Shown one piece after another: positions 18,557 to 27,827 of a DNA stretch of 64,000 nucleotides (the stretch's first letter is position 1; every line of letters begins with the position of its first letter). Under the pieces are notes generated by a model that was not told the origin of the DNA, did not search any database, and worked only from the letters and a program-made list of their open reading frames with translations. This DNA comes from VXNE01 sp963668365 (GTDB taxonomy: Bacteria; Pseudomonadota; Gammaproteobacteria; Pseudomonadales; Azotimanducaceae). Position numbers and translations under genes: made by a program. The stretch spans positions 2,604,001 to 2,668,000 of the forward strand of contig OY764266.1 of assembly GCA_963668365.1 (NCBI GenBank), in the 5' to 3' direction.

Positions 18557-19717
18557 GTGCTCATCAACTTCTTCCTCTCGCTGCGCAAGTACAAGGTTCC
18601 GGTAACGATTCGCGAACTGCTCGACCTGATCGACGCGCTGAGCCATCGGCTGGTGTATGCGGACATCGACGACTTCTACCTCGTGAGCCGCGCCTGCCTC
18701 GTCAAGGACGAGAAGCACTACGACAAGTTCGACCGGGCCTTCGGCGCATACTTCAAGGGCCTGGAGGACCTTTCCGGTCTGTTGGCGACGCTCATTCCCG
18801 ACGAATGGCTGCGCCGCGAATTCGAAAAGGCGTTGACGCCGGAGGAGCTTGCGAAAATCAATTCTCTCGGTGGGCTGGAGAAGCTGATCGAGGCGTTCAA
18901 GAAGGCCAAGGAGGAGGCCGAGAAACGCGCGCGGGAAGGCGAGAACGGCGAAGACGGCGAGGAGGAGAGCGACCGCCCCGGAAACGGCCCCGGCGGCATG
19001 GGCAGGGGGAAGAAGAAAAGGGCCCGGAAGAGCTGGGACCAGCGCCAGTATCGGAACCTCGACGATTCCGTCGAGATCGGCACCCGGAATATCAAGATGG
19101 CGCTGCGGCGCTTGCGCAGGTTCGCGCGCTCGGGCAAGGAAGAGGAACTGGACATGGATGGCACGATCCGGTCCACCGCCCACAACGGCGGTCTGCTCGA
19201 CCTCCGCATGCGGCCCGAGCGCAAGAACGCCGTGAAGGTGCTGCTGCTGCTCGACATCGGCGGGTCGATGGACGCCCACGTCAGGGTCTGCGAGGAACTT
19301 TTCTCCGCGACGCGCACGGAGCTGAAGCACATGGAGAGCTACTACTTCCACAACTTCATCTACGAATCCGTGTGGAAGGACAATCACCGCCGCATGAGCG
19401 AACGCATACCGACCTGGGAGATCTTCAACAAGTACCACCGGGACTACAAGGTGGTTTTCGTCGGCGATGCCACCATGGCGCCGTACGAGATCACCCACGC
19501 GGGCGGCAGCGTCGAGCACTGGAACGAGGAGCCGGGCGTCGCCTGGATGGGGCGTTTCCAGGACAGCTACGACAGGATGGTCTGGATCAATCCGACGCCG
19601 CAGGAGACCTGGGAGTACTCGACTTCCGTCGGCATGACGCGGGACCTGATGGATGGCCAGATGTACCCGCTCACCATCCGCGGTCTCGAAGAGGGCATGG
19701 CCTACCTCTCGAAATAG
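18557..19717 (+). CDS. VWA domain protein, CoxE-like
   Basis: A 386-residue partner of the MoxR ATPase. The N-terminal half is helical; a charged low-complexity stretch lies at ~118-160 (KKAKEEAEKRAREGENGE, then GGMGRGKKKRARK). The von Willebrand A domain follows with a MIDAS-like DIGGSMDAH. The middle metal-site serine pattern DxSxS is changed to DIGGS. Near the C-terminus is VWINPTPQETWEYS. The start is a GTG at 18557. The short spacer before it is a run of ACCGACC-type repeats. Confidence 0.85.
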   Translation: MLINFFLSLRKYKVPVTIRELLDLIDALSHRLVYADIDDFYLVSRACLVKDEKHYDKFDRAFGAYFKGLEDLSGLLATLIPDEWLRREFEKALTPEELAKINSLGGLEKLIEAFKKAKEEAEKRAREGENGEDGEEESDRPGNGPGGMGRGKKKRARKSWDQRQYRNLDDSVEIGTRNIKMALRRLRRFARSGKEEELDMDGTIRSTAHNGGLLDLRMRPERKNAVKVLLLLDIGGSMDAHVRVCEELFSATRTELKHMESYYFHNFIYESVWKDNHRRMSERIPTWEIFNKYHRDYKVVFVGDATMAPYEITHAGGSVEHWNEEPGVAWMGRFQDSYDRMVWINPTPQETWEYSTSVGMTRDLMDGQMYPLTIRGLEEGMAYLSK

Positions 19718-19738
19718 CGCTGCGAGCCGCATGATCGG

Positions 19739-22700
19739 ATGACGCACTTCGATTCCGGTGAAATCCTGATTCGGGACGCGTACGCGCTGAAAGCCATCCC
19801 GAAAACGAAGCGGCGACGCTCGAACCGCCAGCGCGCGCGCCTCGAGGCCTCGGAGGCGGCTTACGCCCGGCGGGATGCGTCGGTTCCCCGAATCGACTTT
19901 CCTCGCGAACTGCCCATCGCCAAGCACATCGACGAGATCGTCGCGCTGCTGCGTTCGCACCAGGTTCTCATCGTCGCGGGCGAAACCGGCTCCGGCAAGA
20001 CCACCCAGTTGCCCAAGGCGTGCCTCGGCGCCGGACTGGGTCGGCGCGGGATGATTGGCCACACCCAGCCGCGCCGGCTGCCGGCCCGCGCGGTCGCCGA
20101 ACGCATCGCGAGCGAACTCAGGACACCGCTCGGCGGCGTCGTCGGATACGCCGTGCGGTTTTCGGAGCGGTACGGCGACGACACGCTGATCAAGGTGATG
20201 ACGGACGGGCTGCTCCTGACCGAGATTCGAACCGACCGCAACCTCCTGGACTACGAAGTGCTGATCATCGACGAAGCCCACGAGCGCAGTCTCAACGTGG
20301 ACTTCCTGATCGGCTATGCGAAGAGGCTGTTGCGGCGGCGACCCGACCTGAAGCTCATCGTCACGTCCGCGACGATCGACGTCGAGGCGTTCCGGGCGCA
20401 TTTCGACGGTGCTCCGGTGGTGTCCGTGGGCGGCCGGGGCTACCCGGTGGAAGTTCGCTATCGCGAACAGGAGGAAGGCTTCGAGCGCGCGCTGCAGGAA
20501 TGCCTCGAGGAAATCGAGGGCGGCGGCGGCCGGGCCCCGAAGGACGCTCTCGTCTTCCTGCCCGGGGAGCGGGAGATCCTGGACACATCGCGGTGGCTGA
20601 AACGGGAGTACGGGGATCGCTACGACGTGTTGCCCCTCTATGCCCGGTTGCCGGCGCGGGAACAGCGCCGCATTTTCGTGACCGGCCCGCGCCGACGCGT
20701 GGTGCTGTCGACGAACGTGGCCGAGACCAGCATCACGGTGCCGAACGTCGGTTATGTCGTCGATTCGGGCAATGCGCGGATCAGCCGCTACAGCCATCGC
20801 TCGAAGATCCAGCGGCTGCCCATCGAACCCATATCCCGGGCGAGCGCCGAACAGCGCAAGGGGCGTTGCGGCCGCATCGCTCCGGGAACGTGCTATCGGC
20901 TGTATTCGCAAGCTGACTTCGACGCGAGGCCGCAGTACACGGATCCGGAGCTGAAGCGGACCAACCTTGCTTCCGTCGTGCTGCAGATGCGGGCGTTGCG
21001 CCTGGGGAGGACCGAGGACTTTCCGTTCATCGATCCGCCGGATCCCCGCGTGGTCAGGGACGCGGAACGCAGCTTGAGCGAACTGGGCGCGCTCGATGGC
21101 GAACGGCTGACGCAGATCGGTCGCACCATGGCGCGGCTGCCTGTGGACCCGCGCCTGGCGCGAATGCTCGCGGCCGCGAATCGGCTGCGATGCGTCAGGG
21201 AGATGCTCATCATCGTCTCCGCCCTTTCGATCCAGGACCCGCGAGAGCGTCCGCTCGACAAACGCGAGGCGGCGGATCGGAAACACCGGGAGCACGCGGA
21301 CAAGAAGTCGGATTTCCTCGCCTTCGTGAATCTCTGGAACGCGTTGGAGACCGCCCGGCGAGACATGACGAGGAGCGCCTTCCGCCGCATGCTGGAGACG
21401 AGTTTCCTTTCTCCCTCCCGGGTGGGCGAGTGGAGGGCCGTGCACCGCCAATTGCTGCTCGCGGCGAAGCGGCAGGGAATGCGCGTCAACGCCCGCGACG
21501 CGGACTACGCGAGCGTGCATCGCGCGTTGCTCGCCGGGTCGCTGAGCTTCATCGGCATGCGCGACGCCGACGCGGGAATGTACCGGGGCGCGAGGAATCT
21601 CAAGTTCCGCATCTTCCCCGGGTCGGGGTTGGCGCGCGGCCGTCCGAGGTGGATAGTCGCGGCGGAGATCGCCGAGACACAACGAATGTACGCCCGCTGC
21701 GTCGCGGCCGTGGAGCCGGCGTGGATTGAGCAGGCGTCGGCGAGCGTGCTGAAGCGCGCGTTCTCCGATCCGCATTGGGACGATGCGCGCGGCGAAGTGG
21801 TCGCGTTCGAGCGCGTGACCGTCTACGGCCTGCCGGTCGTTGAGCGCCGCCAGGTCAGCTACGCGCGGATCGATCCCGCATCGGCTCGCGAGATATTCGT
21901 CCGCGAAGCGCTGCTCGGATCGGAAAGCTCGGTATCGGCGCCGTTCCTCGATCGCAACCGCGCGACGGCGCGCAAGATCGTTGAACTGCAGGCGAAATCC
22001 CGGCGCGCTGACCTGCTGGCGACGGATCGGGCGCAGGCGGCGTTTTACCTGGAGCGGCTGCCGGAGGATGTGCTGAGCGCCAGGACGCTTGCGGCGTGGC
22101 TGCGAGGCGCGGAGGCGACGGCGGTCGCTCGCCTGCGCATGACCGAAGCGGACCTGCTGGCGAGAACCGACTTTGGAGTTTCGGACGCACAATTCCCGCC
22201 ATCGCTCGTCGTCGATGGACTCGAACTGGCATTGAAATACCGTTTCGCTCCCGGAGAAGCCGATGATGGCGTTTCGGTCCAGGTGGGCGTCGGAGCGTTG
22301 CCGCACCTCGACCGGAGCTGCCTCGACTGGCTCGTGCCCGGGTTTTTCGAGCAGAAATGCGAGGCGCTCCTGCGGTCCCTGCCGAAATCGGCCCGGCGGC
22401 GGTTGCTGCCCCTGGGCGACAAGGCTCGGCGGATTGCCGCTCGCCTGTCGGACCCGGCGCGGTATCGTCGAGAAGATCTGCGCACGGCGCTTGCCCAATG
22501 CATTGCGGACGAGTTCGGCCTTCGCCTGGAAGCGGCGGACTTGCGCGACGACCGGATCAGCCCGTTCCTGCGCATGAACGTGCAGGTGCTGGACGCTGGT
22601 GGCCGCAGGATAGACCAGGATCGCGATGTCGCCGCGCTCAAGGACCGGCTGCTGCCCAGGGTCGAAAGGCGCACGGACGCCGACGTCAGGAAACGCTTCG

Positions 22701-23584
22701 AGTCGAGGGGCTTGCGCTGCTTTCCGGCGGCTGGCGTGCCGGAAACCCTGGTTGTCGAGGACGGCGACCACCCCGCCGTCGTGTATCCCGCGCTGCGGGA
22801 CGACGGGGACCGCGTGGACCTCGTCATGCTCGCGCATCGATCGAGCCGGGCGGCGACGAACAGGCGAGGCTACAGCCGGCTGGCGCTGCTGGCGGATTCG
22901 CGAACAAGCCGCTACCTGCGCCGGCAGGCGGCGGCGGAGAAAACGATGACACTCCATTACGCGGCCCTCGGCACGAAGGAAACGTTGGCGGACGAAATGC
23001 TCCTCGCGTCGGCCTGGGCGTGTTTCTTTGCCGGCTCTCCGGGCGAGGAGGCGTCGCTTCCACGGACTCGATCGGCGTTCGATGCGCTGACCGCGGCGCG
23101 GCGAGGGCATCTGACGGCCGTATTCACGTCGGTGCTCGAAGGCAGTCGCGATATCCTGGATCGGCGCTTTGCGGCGGCGAACAAGATCGCCGCGCTCGAC
23201 TCCCCGGCGTTCGCGCCGAGCCGGGAAGACATGGCGGCGCATCTCGAACGCCTGGCGCCCCCTGACTTTCCCAATCGTATTCCGCTGGAGAGGTTTGCGG
23301 ACCTGTCGCGGTACCTGCGCGCGCTGGCGCACAGGGCGGACAATCTTCCAGGTCGCGTCCCCAAGGATCGGGAGGGTCTGGACGAGGCTTCGCATTGGGA
23401 AACGCGCCTGGCGTCCGTTTCGGATGCCTTGCCTGGCGACCCGGAGGTCGGGCAGGTCAGAGACCTTGTGGAGGAATACCGTGTCGCGCTGTTCAGTCAG
23501 AGTGTCGGCACGAAAATCAGGGTGTCGCCCGAGCGGCTCGCCCGAGCGCTCGAACCGCTGGAATCGAAGGCTCGACTCGGCTGA
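19739..23584 (+). CDS. hrpA: ATP-dependent RNA helicase HrpA
   Basis: A 1281-residue DEAH-box helicase. Motifs in order are GETGSGKTTQ (I, residue ~82), TQPRR (Ia), DEAHERS (II), TSATID (III), STNVAETS (V) and QRKGRCGR (VI). Helicase-associated and OB-fold regions follow, then the long HrpA-specific C-terminal domain. Length matches E. coli HrpA (1300). It probably rescues stalled ribosomes on mRNA. It starts 21 bp after the VWA gene, so read-through transcription is likely although no functional link is known. Confidence 0.94.
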   Translation: MTHFDSGEILIRDAYALKAIPKTKRRRSNRQRARLEASEAAYARRDASVPRIDFPRELPIAKHIDEIVALLRSHQVLIVAGETGSGKTTQLPKACLGAGLGRRGMIGHTQPRRLPARAVAERIASELRTPLGGVVGYAVRFSERYGDDTLIKVMTDGLLLTEIRTDRNLLDYEVLIIDEAHERSLNVDFLIGYAKRLLRRRPDLKLIVTSATIDVEAFRAHFDGAPVVSVGGRGYPVEVRYREQEEGFERALQECLEEIEGGGGRAPKDALVFLPGEREILDTSRWLKREYGDRYDVLPLYARLPAREQRRIFVTGPRRRVVLSTNVAETSITVPNVGYVVDSGNARISRYSHRSKIQRLPIEPISRASAEQRKGRCGRIAPGTCYRLYSQADFDARPQYTDPELKRTNLASVVLQMRALRLGRTEDFPFIDPPDPRVVRDAERSLSELGALDGERLTQIGRTMARLPVDPRLARMLAAANRLRCVREMLIIVSALSIQDPRERPLDKREAADRKHREHADKKSDFLAFVNLWNALETARRDMTRSAFRRMLETSFLSPSRVGEWRAVHRQLLLAAKRQGMRVNARDADYASVHRALLAGSLSFIGMRDADAGMYRGARNLKFRIFPGSGLARGRPRWIVAAEIAETQRMYARCVAAVEPAWIEQASASVLKRAFSDPHWDDARGEVVAFERVTVYGLPVVERRQVSYARIDPASAREIFVREALLGSESSVSAPFLDRNRATARKIVELQAKSRRADLLATDRAQAAFYLERLPEDVLSARTLAAWLRGAEATAVARLRMTEADLLARTDFGVSDAQFPPSLVVDGLELALKYRFAPGEADDGVSVQVGVGALPHLDRSCLDWLVPGFFEQKCEALLRSLPKSARRRLLPLGDKARRIAARLSDPARYRREDLRTALAQCIADEFGLRLEAADLRDDRISPFLRMNVQVLDAGGRRIDQDRDVAALKDRLLPRVERRTDADVRKRFESRGLRCFPAAGVPETLVVEDGDHPAVVYPALRDDGDRVDLVMLAHRSSRAATNRRGYSRLALLADSRTSRYLRRQAAAEKTMTLHYAALGTKETLADEMLLASAWACFFAGSPGEEASLPRTRSAFDALTAARRGHLTAVFTSVLEGSRDILDRRFAAANKIAALDSPAFAPSREDMAAHLERLAPPDFPNRIPLERFADLSRYLRALAHRADNLPGRVPKDREGLDEASHWETRLASVSDALPGDPEVGQVRDLVEEYRVALFSQSVGTKIRVSPERLARALEPLESKARLG

Positions 23585-23643
23585 CCCGCGATAACAATCA
23601 CTAACGTGTTTCTCCAGACTGTGAAAAAACTGTGCATACTCTC

Positions 23644-23674
23644 TTGACCCGTTTCCTCACTATGTGAATAGAAT
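23644..23674 (+). promoter_or_regulatory. Possible promoter of the RiPP operon
   Basis: TTGACC at 23644 and TAGAAT at 23669 resemble -35 and -10 boxes but with a long 19-base spacer. They lie 93 bp before the precursor gene in an AT-richer stretch after hrpA. Related operons are often under extracytoplasmic-function sigma factors, so this sigma-70 reading is tentative. Confidence 0.25.
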
Positions 23675-23766
23675 CGGAGCGGGCGCTGGAATTTTCCGCG
23701 TTCGAGTGTGGTTGCGTACCCTTAACGATGCGTGATCGGAACAAAATTTTGGAAGGAACGAAATCG

Positions 23767-24048
23767 ATGAACTACAAGGTTAAGCCGATTACTGTTGCCG
23801 TCGGTGCAGTCATGACCGCAGGTCTGGCGGGCGCGGCGTTTGCTGACACGGAAGAGGATCCATTCGCCCTCGACGCGGCTGGCGACGGCTACGAGCTTCT
23901 CGCCGACAGCCATGACGCCGAAGGTGAGTGCGGCGAAGGCAAGTGTGGCGACGAAGGCGGCGACGACGAAGGCGGCGACGACGAAAGCGGCGACGGCGAC
24001 GGCGACGGCGACGAAGAAGAAGCGGAAGAAGCCCCCGCGGAAGAGTAA
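23767..24048 (+). CDS. Bufferin/HvfA-like RiPP precursor (copper-binding peptide)
   Basis: A 93-residue secreted precursor. Residues 1-26 form a Sec signal peptide (MNYKVKPITVAVGAVMTAGL, cleavage after AFA). The mature part has only two cysteines, in EGECGEGKCG (Cys55 and Cys60), which includes the EGKCG motif known from peptides modified by DUF692 enzymes. After that comes a ~33-residue tail made almost only of G, D and E. In known systems the cysteines become oxazolone/thiooxazolone groups that bind copper; applying this here is inference from the motif and from the adjacent modification genes. The ATG at 23767 is preferred over one at 23728 since the signal peptide starts there and a GGAAGG ribosome site precedes it. 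Confidence 0.8.
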   Translation: MNYKVKPITVAVGAVMTAGLAGAAFADTEEDPFALDAAGDGYELLADSHDAEGECGEGKCGDEGGDDEGGDDESGDGDGDGDEEEAEEAPAEE

Positions 24049-24115
24049 GTCACTCCGGTGATGCCCGAAGTACCGGGCGCTGCTTGATGCGCCCGGCACT
24101 TCCTTCTTTCCAGTC

Positions 24116-24973
24116 ATGAATCATCCCGTGCAGGGCGTTGGGCTCGGCTTGCGGAGGGGGATGTTTGCCCAGTTGGCCGACCACGCGGTGGAAGTGGATG
24201 CCGCCGTGGATTTCATGGAGATCGCGCCGGAAAACTGGATCGGCGTCGGCGGCCGATTCGGTCGACAATTCCGCGCATACGCCCGGCGTTTTCCCATGGT
24301 CTGTCACGGCCTGTCCCTTTCCCTCGGCTCTCCTGCGCCCCTCGATACCGATCTGCTCGGAAATATCAAGACGTTTCTCGATGAATTCGACGTGCGCTGC
24401 TACACGGAGCACCTGAGCTACTGCAGCGATCACGGGCACCTCTACGACCTCATGCCGATCCCGTTCACCGGCGAAGCCGTGGAGTACGTCGCCGGACGCA
24501 TCCGGCGAACGCAGGAGATCCTGGAACGGCGCATCGCTGTGGAACACGTCTCCTGCTACGCCGCTCCCGGCCAGGAGATGAGCGAGCTGGAGTTTGTCAA
24601 GGCGGTGATCTCCCGCGCGGACTGCGACCTTCTTCTCGACGTCAACAACATCTACGTCAACAGCATCAATTTCGGCTATGACCCGGAAGGGTTCCTGGAT
24701 GGATTGCCCGGGGAACGGGCGGTGTATGTCCACATCGCCGGACATGGCGTGCCCGCGGAGGACCTGCGTATCGACACGCACGGCGCCGCGGTGATCGAAC
24801 CGGTCTGGGATCTGCTCGAACGTGCGTACGCGAACTTCGGAGTGATCCCCACGCTGCTTGAGCGAGACTTCAATTTCCCGCCGCTGCCGGAACTCCTTGA
24901 CGAAGTCAGGCGCATTCGATCCATTCAGGACGCCGCGCGTTCAAAGGCTTCCGTGGCCGTGGCGAGCGCTTAG
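24116..24973 (+). CDS. MNIO (DUF692) multinuclear iron RiPP-modifying enzyme, BufB/HvfB-like
   Basis: A 285-residue TIM-barrel enzyme of the MbnB/BufB class, using a two- or three-iron centre to oxidise cysteines in a partner peptide. Conserved metal-ligand regions are visible: FMEIAPENW (~residue 34), VCHGLSLSLG (~62), YTEHLSYC (~96), AVEHVSCYA (~141), LLLDVNNIYVN (~170) and VYVHIAGH (~202). Length matches the family. It lies 67 bp after the precursor gene and 3 bp before its DUF2063 partner, the typical three-gene core. Confidence 0.92.
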   Translation: MNHPVQGVGLGLRRGMFAQLADHAVEVDAAVDFMEIAPENWIGVGGRFGRQFRAYARRFPMVCHGLSLSLGSPAPLDTDLLGNIKTFLDEFDVRCYTEHLSYCSDHGHLYDLMPIPFTGEAVEYVAGRIRRTQEILERRIAVEHVSCYAAPGQEMSELEFVKAVISRADCDLLLDVNNIYVNSINFGYDPEGFLDGLPGERAVYVHIAGHGVPAEDLRIDTHGAAVIEPVWDLLERAYANFGVIPTLLERDFNFPPLPELLDEVRRIRSIQDAARSKASVAVASA

Positions 24974-24976
24974 CAC

Positions 24977-25789
24977 GTGCGCGGCAGGAATCTGCCAGGA
25001 TATCGCGCCGCCCAGTTCGACTTCGCGGCGTACATCCGTCATCCCGATCGCAACGCGCCGCCCGCCGGTGTTCCGTTGCGGCGCATGAATGTCTACGCGA
25101 ACCTCGTCCACCAGAACATCGAGAACTTCCTCGCGGGGACATTTCGCATCGCCCGCCGCATCCTGAGCGATGCGCGCTGGGACGCGATGGTGCGCGACTT
25201 CATCCATCGCCATGTGTCCGGCTCGCCATACTTCCGGCAGATTCCCGAGGAGTTCCTGGCCTACCTCGAAACCGAGCGCGATGCTTCCGGGGATCCCCCT
25301 TTTCTGCTGGAGCTGTGCCATTTCGAGTGGGTGGCGTTCGCGCTCAACCTGTCCGACGCGGAGCCGTTCGGCATGCCCTCCGGCGAGCCGTCGGAGGAGG
25401 GCGCCGAAGCCGCCTCCGTCCTCGACCTTCCCCTCGCGCTATCGCCGGTAGCCATGCCGCTCCGGTATCGATTCCCGGTGCACCGCATAGGACCCGACTT
25501 TCTTCCGGCGGCGCCGCCGGAAAAAGCTACGTGGCTCATCGGATACCGGGACGAGGCGGAGCGCGCGCGAATCATGTCGTCCAACGAAGTGACGGTGCGC
25601 CTGCTGCAGATCCTGGGCGACGCCCCCACGGCCCGACATGCGCTGAAGCGGGTCGCCGCCGAACTCGGGCGCGACACCGAGCGGATCATCGAGTCCGGCG
25701 CGGACATCCTGCAACGGCTCGCCACGCTGGGGATAGTCGGATCGCCCGGCGAGAATCCCGCGGCGAGCCCGTCCGACCTGCCCGCATGA
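24977..25789 (+). CDS. DUF2063 (BufC/HvfC-like) RiPP partner protein
   Basis: A 270-residue protein. The N-terminal ~100 residues (QFDFAAYIRHPD, then VYANLVHQNIENFL and FIHRHVSGSPYFRQIPEEF) are the DUF2063 domain. That domain often carries a DNA-binding label but in MNIO systems it acts as the recognition partner that brings the precursor to the enzyme. The start is a GTG at 24977, three bases after the DUF692 stop. The C-terminal half (ATWLIGYRDEAERARIMSSN) resembles the second domain of family members. Confidence 0.88.
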   Translation: MRGRNLPGYRAAQFDFAAYIRHPDRNAPPAGVPLRRMNVYANLVHQNIENFLAGTFRIARRILSDARWDAMVRDFIHRHVSGSPYFRQIPEEFLAYLETERDASGDPPFLLELCHFEWVAFALNLSDAEPFGMPSGEPSEEGAEAASVLDLPLALSPVAMPLRYRFPVHRIGPDFLPAAPPEKATWLIGYRDEAERARIMSSNEVTVRLLQILGDAPTARHALKRVAAELGRDTERIIESGADILQRLATLGIVGSPGENPAASPSDLPA

Positions 25790-25879
25790 ACCCGGACTGA
25801 ATCGATTGTTCGATCCGTCTGTTCGATCCGTCTTGTCGTGGGCGTTCGAAAGGAGTAGGGTGCGCGCCCTATCGCCACC

Positions 25880-27007
25880 ATGTGCGGAAATCCAATGTCC
25901 ATCGTGGTGATGGATGACGATGACGCAATAGCCGCATCGTTGGTCCAGCGCCTGACTGAACTAGGTTACGACTCGACCCGCGCCCGCGCGGATCAGTTGC
26001 CGGTTCTCGATGCAGCCGACATGTTCCTCCTCGGCTTTCGCGATGCCGCTTCGCTCGTAACCCTGGCACGTCCCCTGGCGCGAAGAATGGAACGCGTTCC
26101 GGCCGTCCTGGTCGCCCTGTCGCCGCCATCGGCCCCGAACCTTGCCCTGGCGATGGCGCTCGGGTTTACCGACGTTCTGCCATGGCCGGCGCGAGCGGGC
26201 ATCATCGCGGAGATCGTCGAGAGGAACGTTCACCGTTCGCGGGTTCGTCGCGCCAATGACCCGGCCCTGTTCCAGCAGGTAAGCGACCTCGAACAGGACC
26301 AGCGGGCGGGACGCTATATCCAGATGGGCATGCTGCCGCCCAATCCCGTCGCGATAGATCAATATCGCCTGCGACACCGCATTCAGCCGTCCCTGCTGCT
26401 GTCCGGCGACTTCGTGGACTACTTTCGCATCACCGACGACCACTTCGTCTTCTACATCGCCGACGTGTCCGGTCATGGTGCGTCGTCCGCGTTCGTCACC
26501 GTGATCCTGAAGAACTTCTCCCGCCGTCTCAGGCGCGAATACCGGTCCAGCATGCTTCGCGCGCCGGGCGAGATTCTCGTCGCCCTGAATCGCGAGATTC
26601 TCGACAATCGCATCGACAAGCATGTGGCCATGTTCATCGGCGTCGTCAACCTGAGGACCAATGAACTGTGCTACGCCAACGGCGGGCACCTGCTGCATGC
26701 CATCCATGTTCGGGACAGCGAGTCCCGTTTGCTTGAACTGGCAGGCAAGCCGGTGGGGCTGTTCGATCAGGTCGAATACGTGTCGGCATCCACCGAACTG
26801 GAGGAGGGCGACAACCTCGTGATGCTGTCGGACGGCATCCTCGAAGTGATGCCGGAAACCGGCTTCGCGAACAAGGAGACCCGTTTGCGGCGCGGCGCGG
26901 TGGAGTGCGGAGCGGACATCGATCGGTTCTGGTCCGCGATCGGTATCGATGCCACGGTTGTCGGCCCCGACGATGTCGCCTGCCTCATGGTCGGATGCGA
27001 AGGGTAG
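25880..27007 (+). CDS. PP2C-type serine phosphatase with degenerate receiver domain
   Basis: A 375-residue regulator with an N-terminal receiver-like domain (~residues 6-120) and a C-terminal SpoIIE/RsbU phosphatase domain (~165-375). The phosphatase shows LLSGDFVDYF, IADVSGHGASSAF, GGHLLHA and MLSDGILE with the expected metal-binding aspartates. The receiver starts well (VVMDDDD), but the strand that should carry the phosphate-accepting Asp reads DMFLLGF and the conserved Lys is absent (DVLPWP). It probably responds to something other than phosphorylation. It resembles HsbR/RsbU-type partner-switch phosphatases that act on a STAS protein, and such a protein is encoded next. ATG choices are 25880 and 25895. 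Confidence 0.87.
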   Translation: MCGNPMSIVVMDDDDAIAASLVQRLTELGYDSTRARADQLPVLDAADMFLLGFRDAASLVTLARPLARRMERVPAVLVALSPPSAPNLALAMALGFTDVLPWPARAGIIAEIVERNVHRSRVRRANDPALFQQVSDLEQDQRAGRYIQMGMLPPNPVAIDQYRLRHRIQPSLLLSGDFVDYFRITDDHFVFYIADVSGHGASSAFVTVILKNFSRRLRREYRSSMLRAPGEILVALNREILDNRIDKHVAMFIGVVNLRTNELCYANGGHLLHAIHVRDSESRLLELAGKPVGLFDQVEYVSASTELEEGDNLVMLSDGILEVMPETGFANKETRLRRGAVECGADIDRFWSAIGIDATVVGPDDVACLMVGCEG

Positions 27008-27012
27008 CGCGC

Positions 27013-27561
27013 ATGAGCGACCAGCGGACCGCGCGCGCGTTGACGGAGCGCCCGCCCCCGGCACCGAGGACCCCCGGCCGAATCCTGGTCGCGGACCAGG
27101 ACGGCATGTACCTGATCAAGTTCGTCGGCGATGTGCGCGTGAACCTGTGTGCGGCGGTGGACGACTTCCTCTCGGAAATGTTCCGGGACGAGGATTTCAA
27201 ATCCGTGCTGGTCGACCTGACGGCCACCGAGGGGATTGACAGCACGTCGCTCGGCATTCTTGCCAAACTGTCCATCCAGGCTTCGGACCTGTATGGATTC
27301 ACGCCAACCCTCGTGTCGACGAACTCGGACGTCACGCGCGTGCTGCTAACCGTGGGATTCGACGACGTGTTCCACATCGTCGAGAAGCCGCTCGTGGAGG
27401 AGGCGCAGATCGCCGAGTTGCCGCAGGCGAAAACCTCGGTCGACGACCTGCGCCGGCGCGTGCTGGAGGCGCACAGGGCGTTGATGGGATTGAACGAGTC
27501 GAACCGCGAGAATTTCCGGGACCTCGTCGCCACGCTGGAAGCGGTCGAGCCGCCGGGTTAG
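27013..27561 (+). CDS. STAS-domain anti-sigma factor antagonist
   Basis: A 182-residue protein with a STAS domain at about residues 20-130: VNLCAAVDDFLSEMF, SVLVDLTATEGIDSTSLGIL with the likely phosphorylated Ser in DSTSLG, and VGFDDVFHIV. It should be the substrate of the phosphatase encoded 5 bp upstream; together they form a partner-switching pair. A short helical tail of about 50 residues follows. The stop codon TAG is supplied by the left end of a MITE, so the natural C-terminus may have been a little longer. Confidence 0.87.
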   Translation: MSDQRTARALTERPPPAPRTPGRILVADQDGMYLIKFVGDVRVNLCAAVDDFLSEMFRDEDFKSVLVDLTATEGIDSTSLGILAKLSIQASDLYGFTPTLVSTNSDVTRVLLTVGFDDVFHIVEKPLVEEAQIAELPQAKTSVDDLRRRVLEAHRALMGLNESNRENFRDLVATLEAVEPPG

Positions 27562-27827
27562 TGTCGTGTCCCGCAAGTATATGGCACTTCAGCGCGTTCC
27601 ACGGGGTCTGTGGCAAGGCGCGTCCCCGCAGGGAATGGTGGGCTCCATTTCCAAGGGGCGCAACACCGCCACAGGCCCCGTGGAACGCGCCCTTCGGGAG
27701 ATCGCCATGCACGCCACTGCTGCGTTGTGGTCCTTGCGAATATGCCAGATATTCACTGCGGACCACGCCTTGCATTGACGCGCATGGCGAACTCTGAAGT
27801 ACCAGAAACTTGCGGGACACGACACTA
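27559..27827. mobile_element. 269-bp MITE with 18-bp terminal inverted repeats and TA duplication
   Basis: The ends are exact inverted copies: left 27561-27578 (GTGTCGTGTCCCGCAAGT) and right 27808-27825, each flanked by TA. TA duplication is the mark of IS630/Tc1-mariner transposition. Inside, 27592-27614 and 27668-27690 are a second inverted pair (22 of 23 bases match), giving a nested palindrome. No transposase is encoded, so it is non-autonomous. Its left TA/TIR provides the TAG stop of the STAS gene. Confidence 0.85.

Noticed and set aside
17702..23395. An 1897-codon open frame on the minus strand
   Set aside because: It lies exactly opposite the MoxR, VWA and hrpA genes. Codon bias in GC-rich DNA leaves the opposite frame free of stops. 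Its translation is rich in R, P, H and has no domain pattern.
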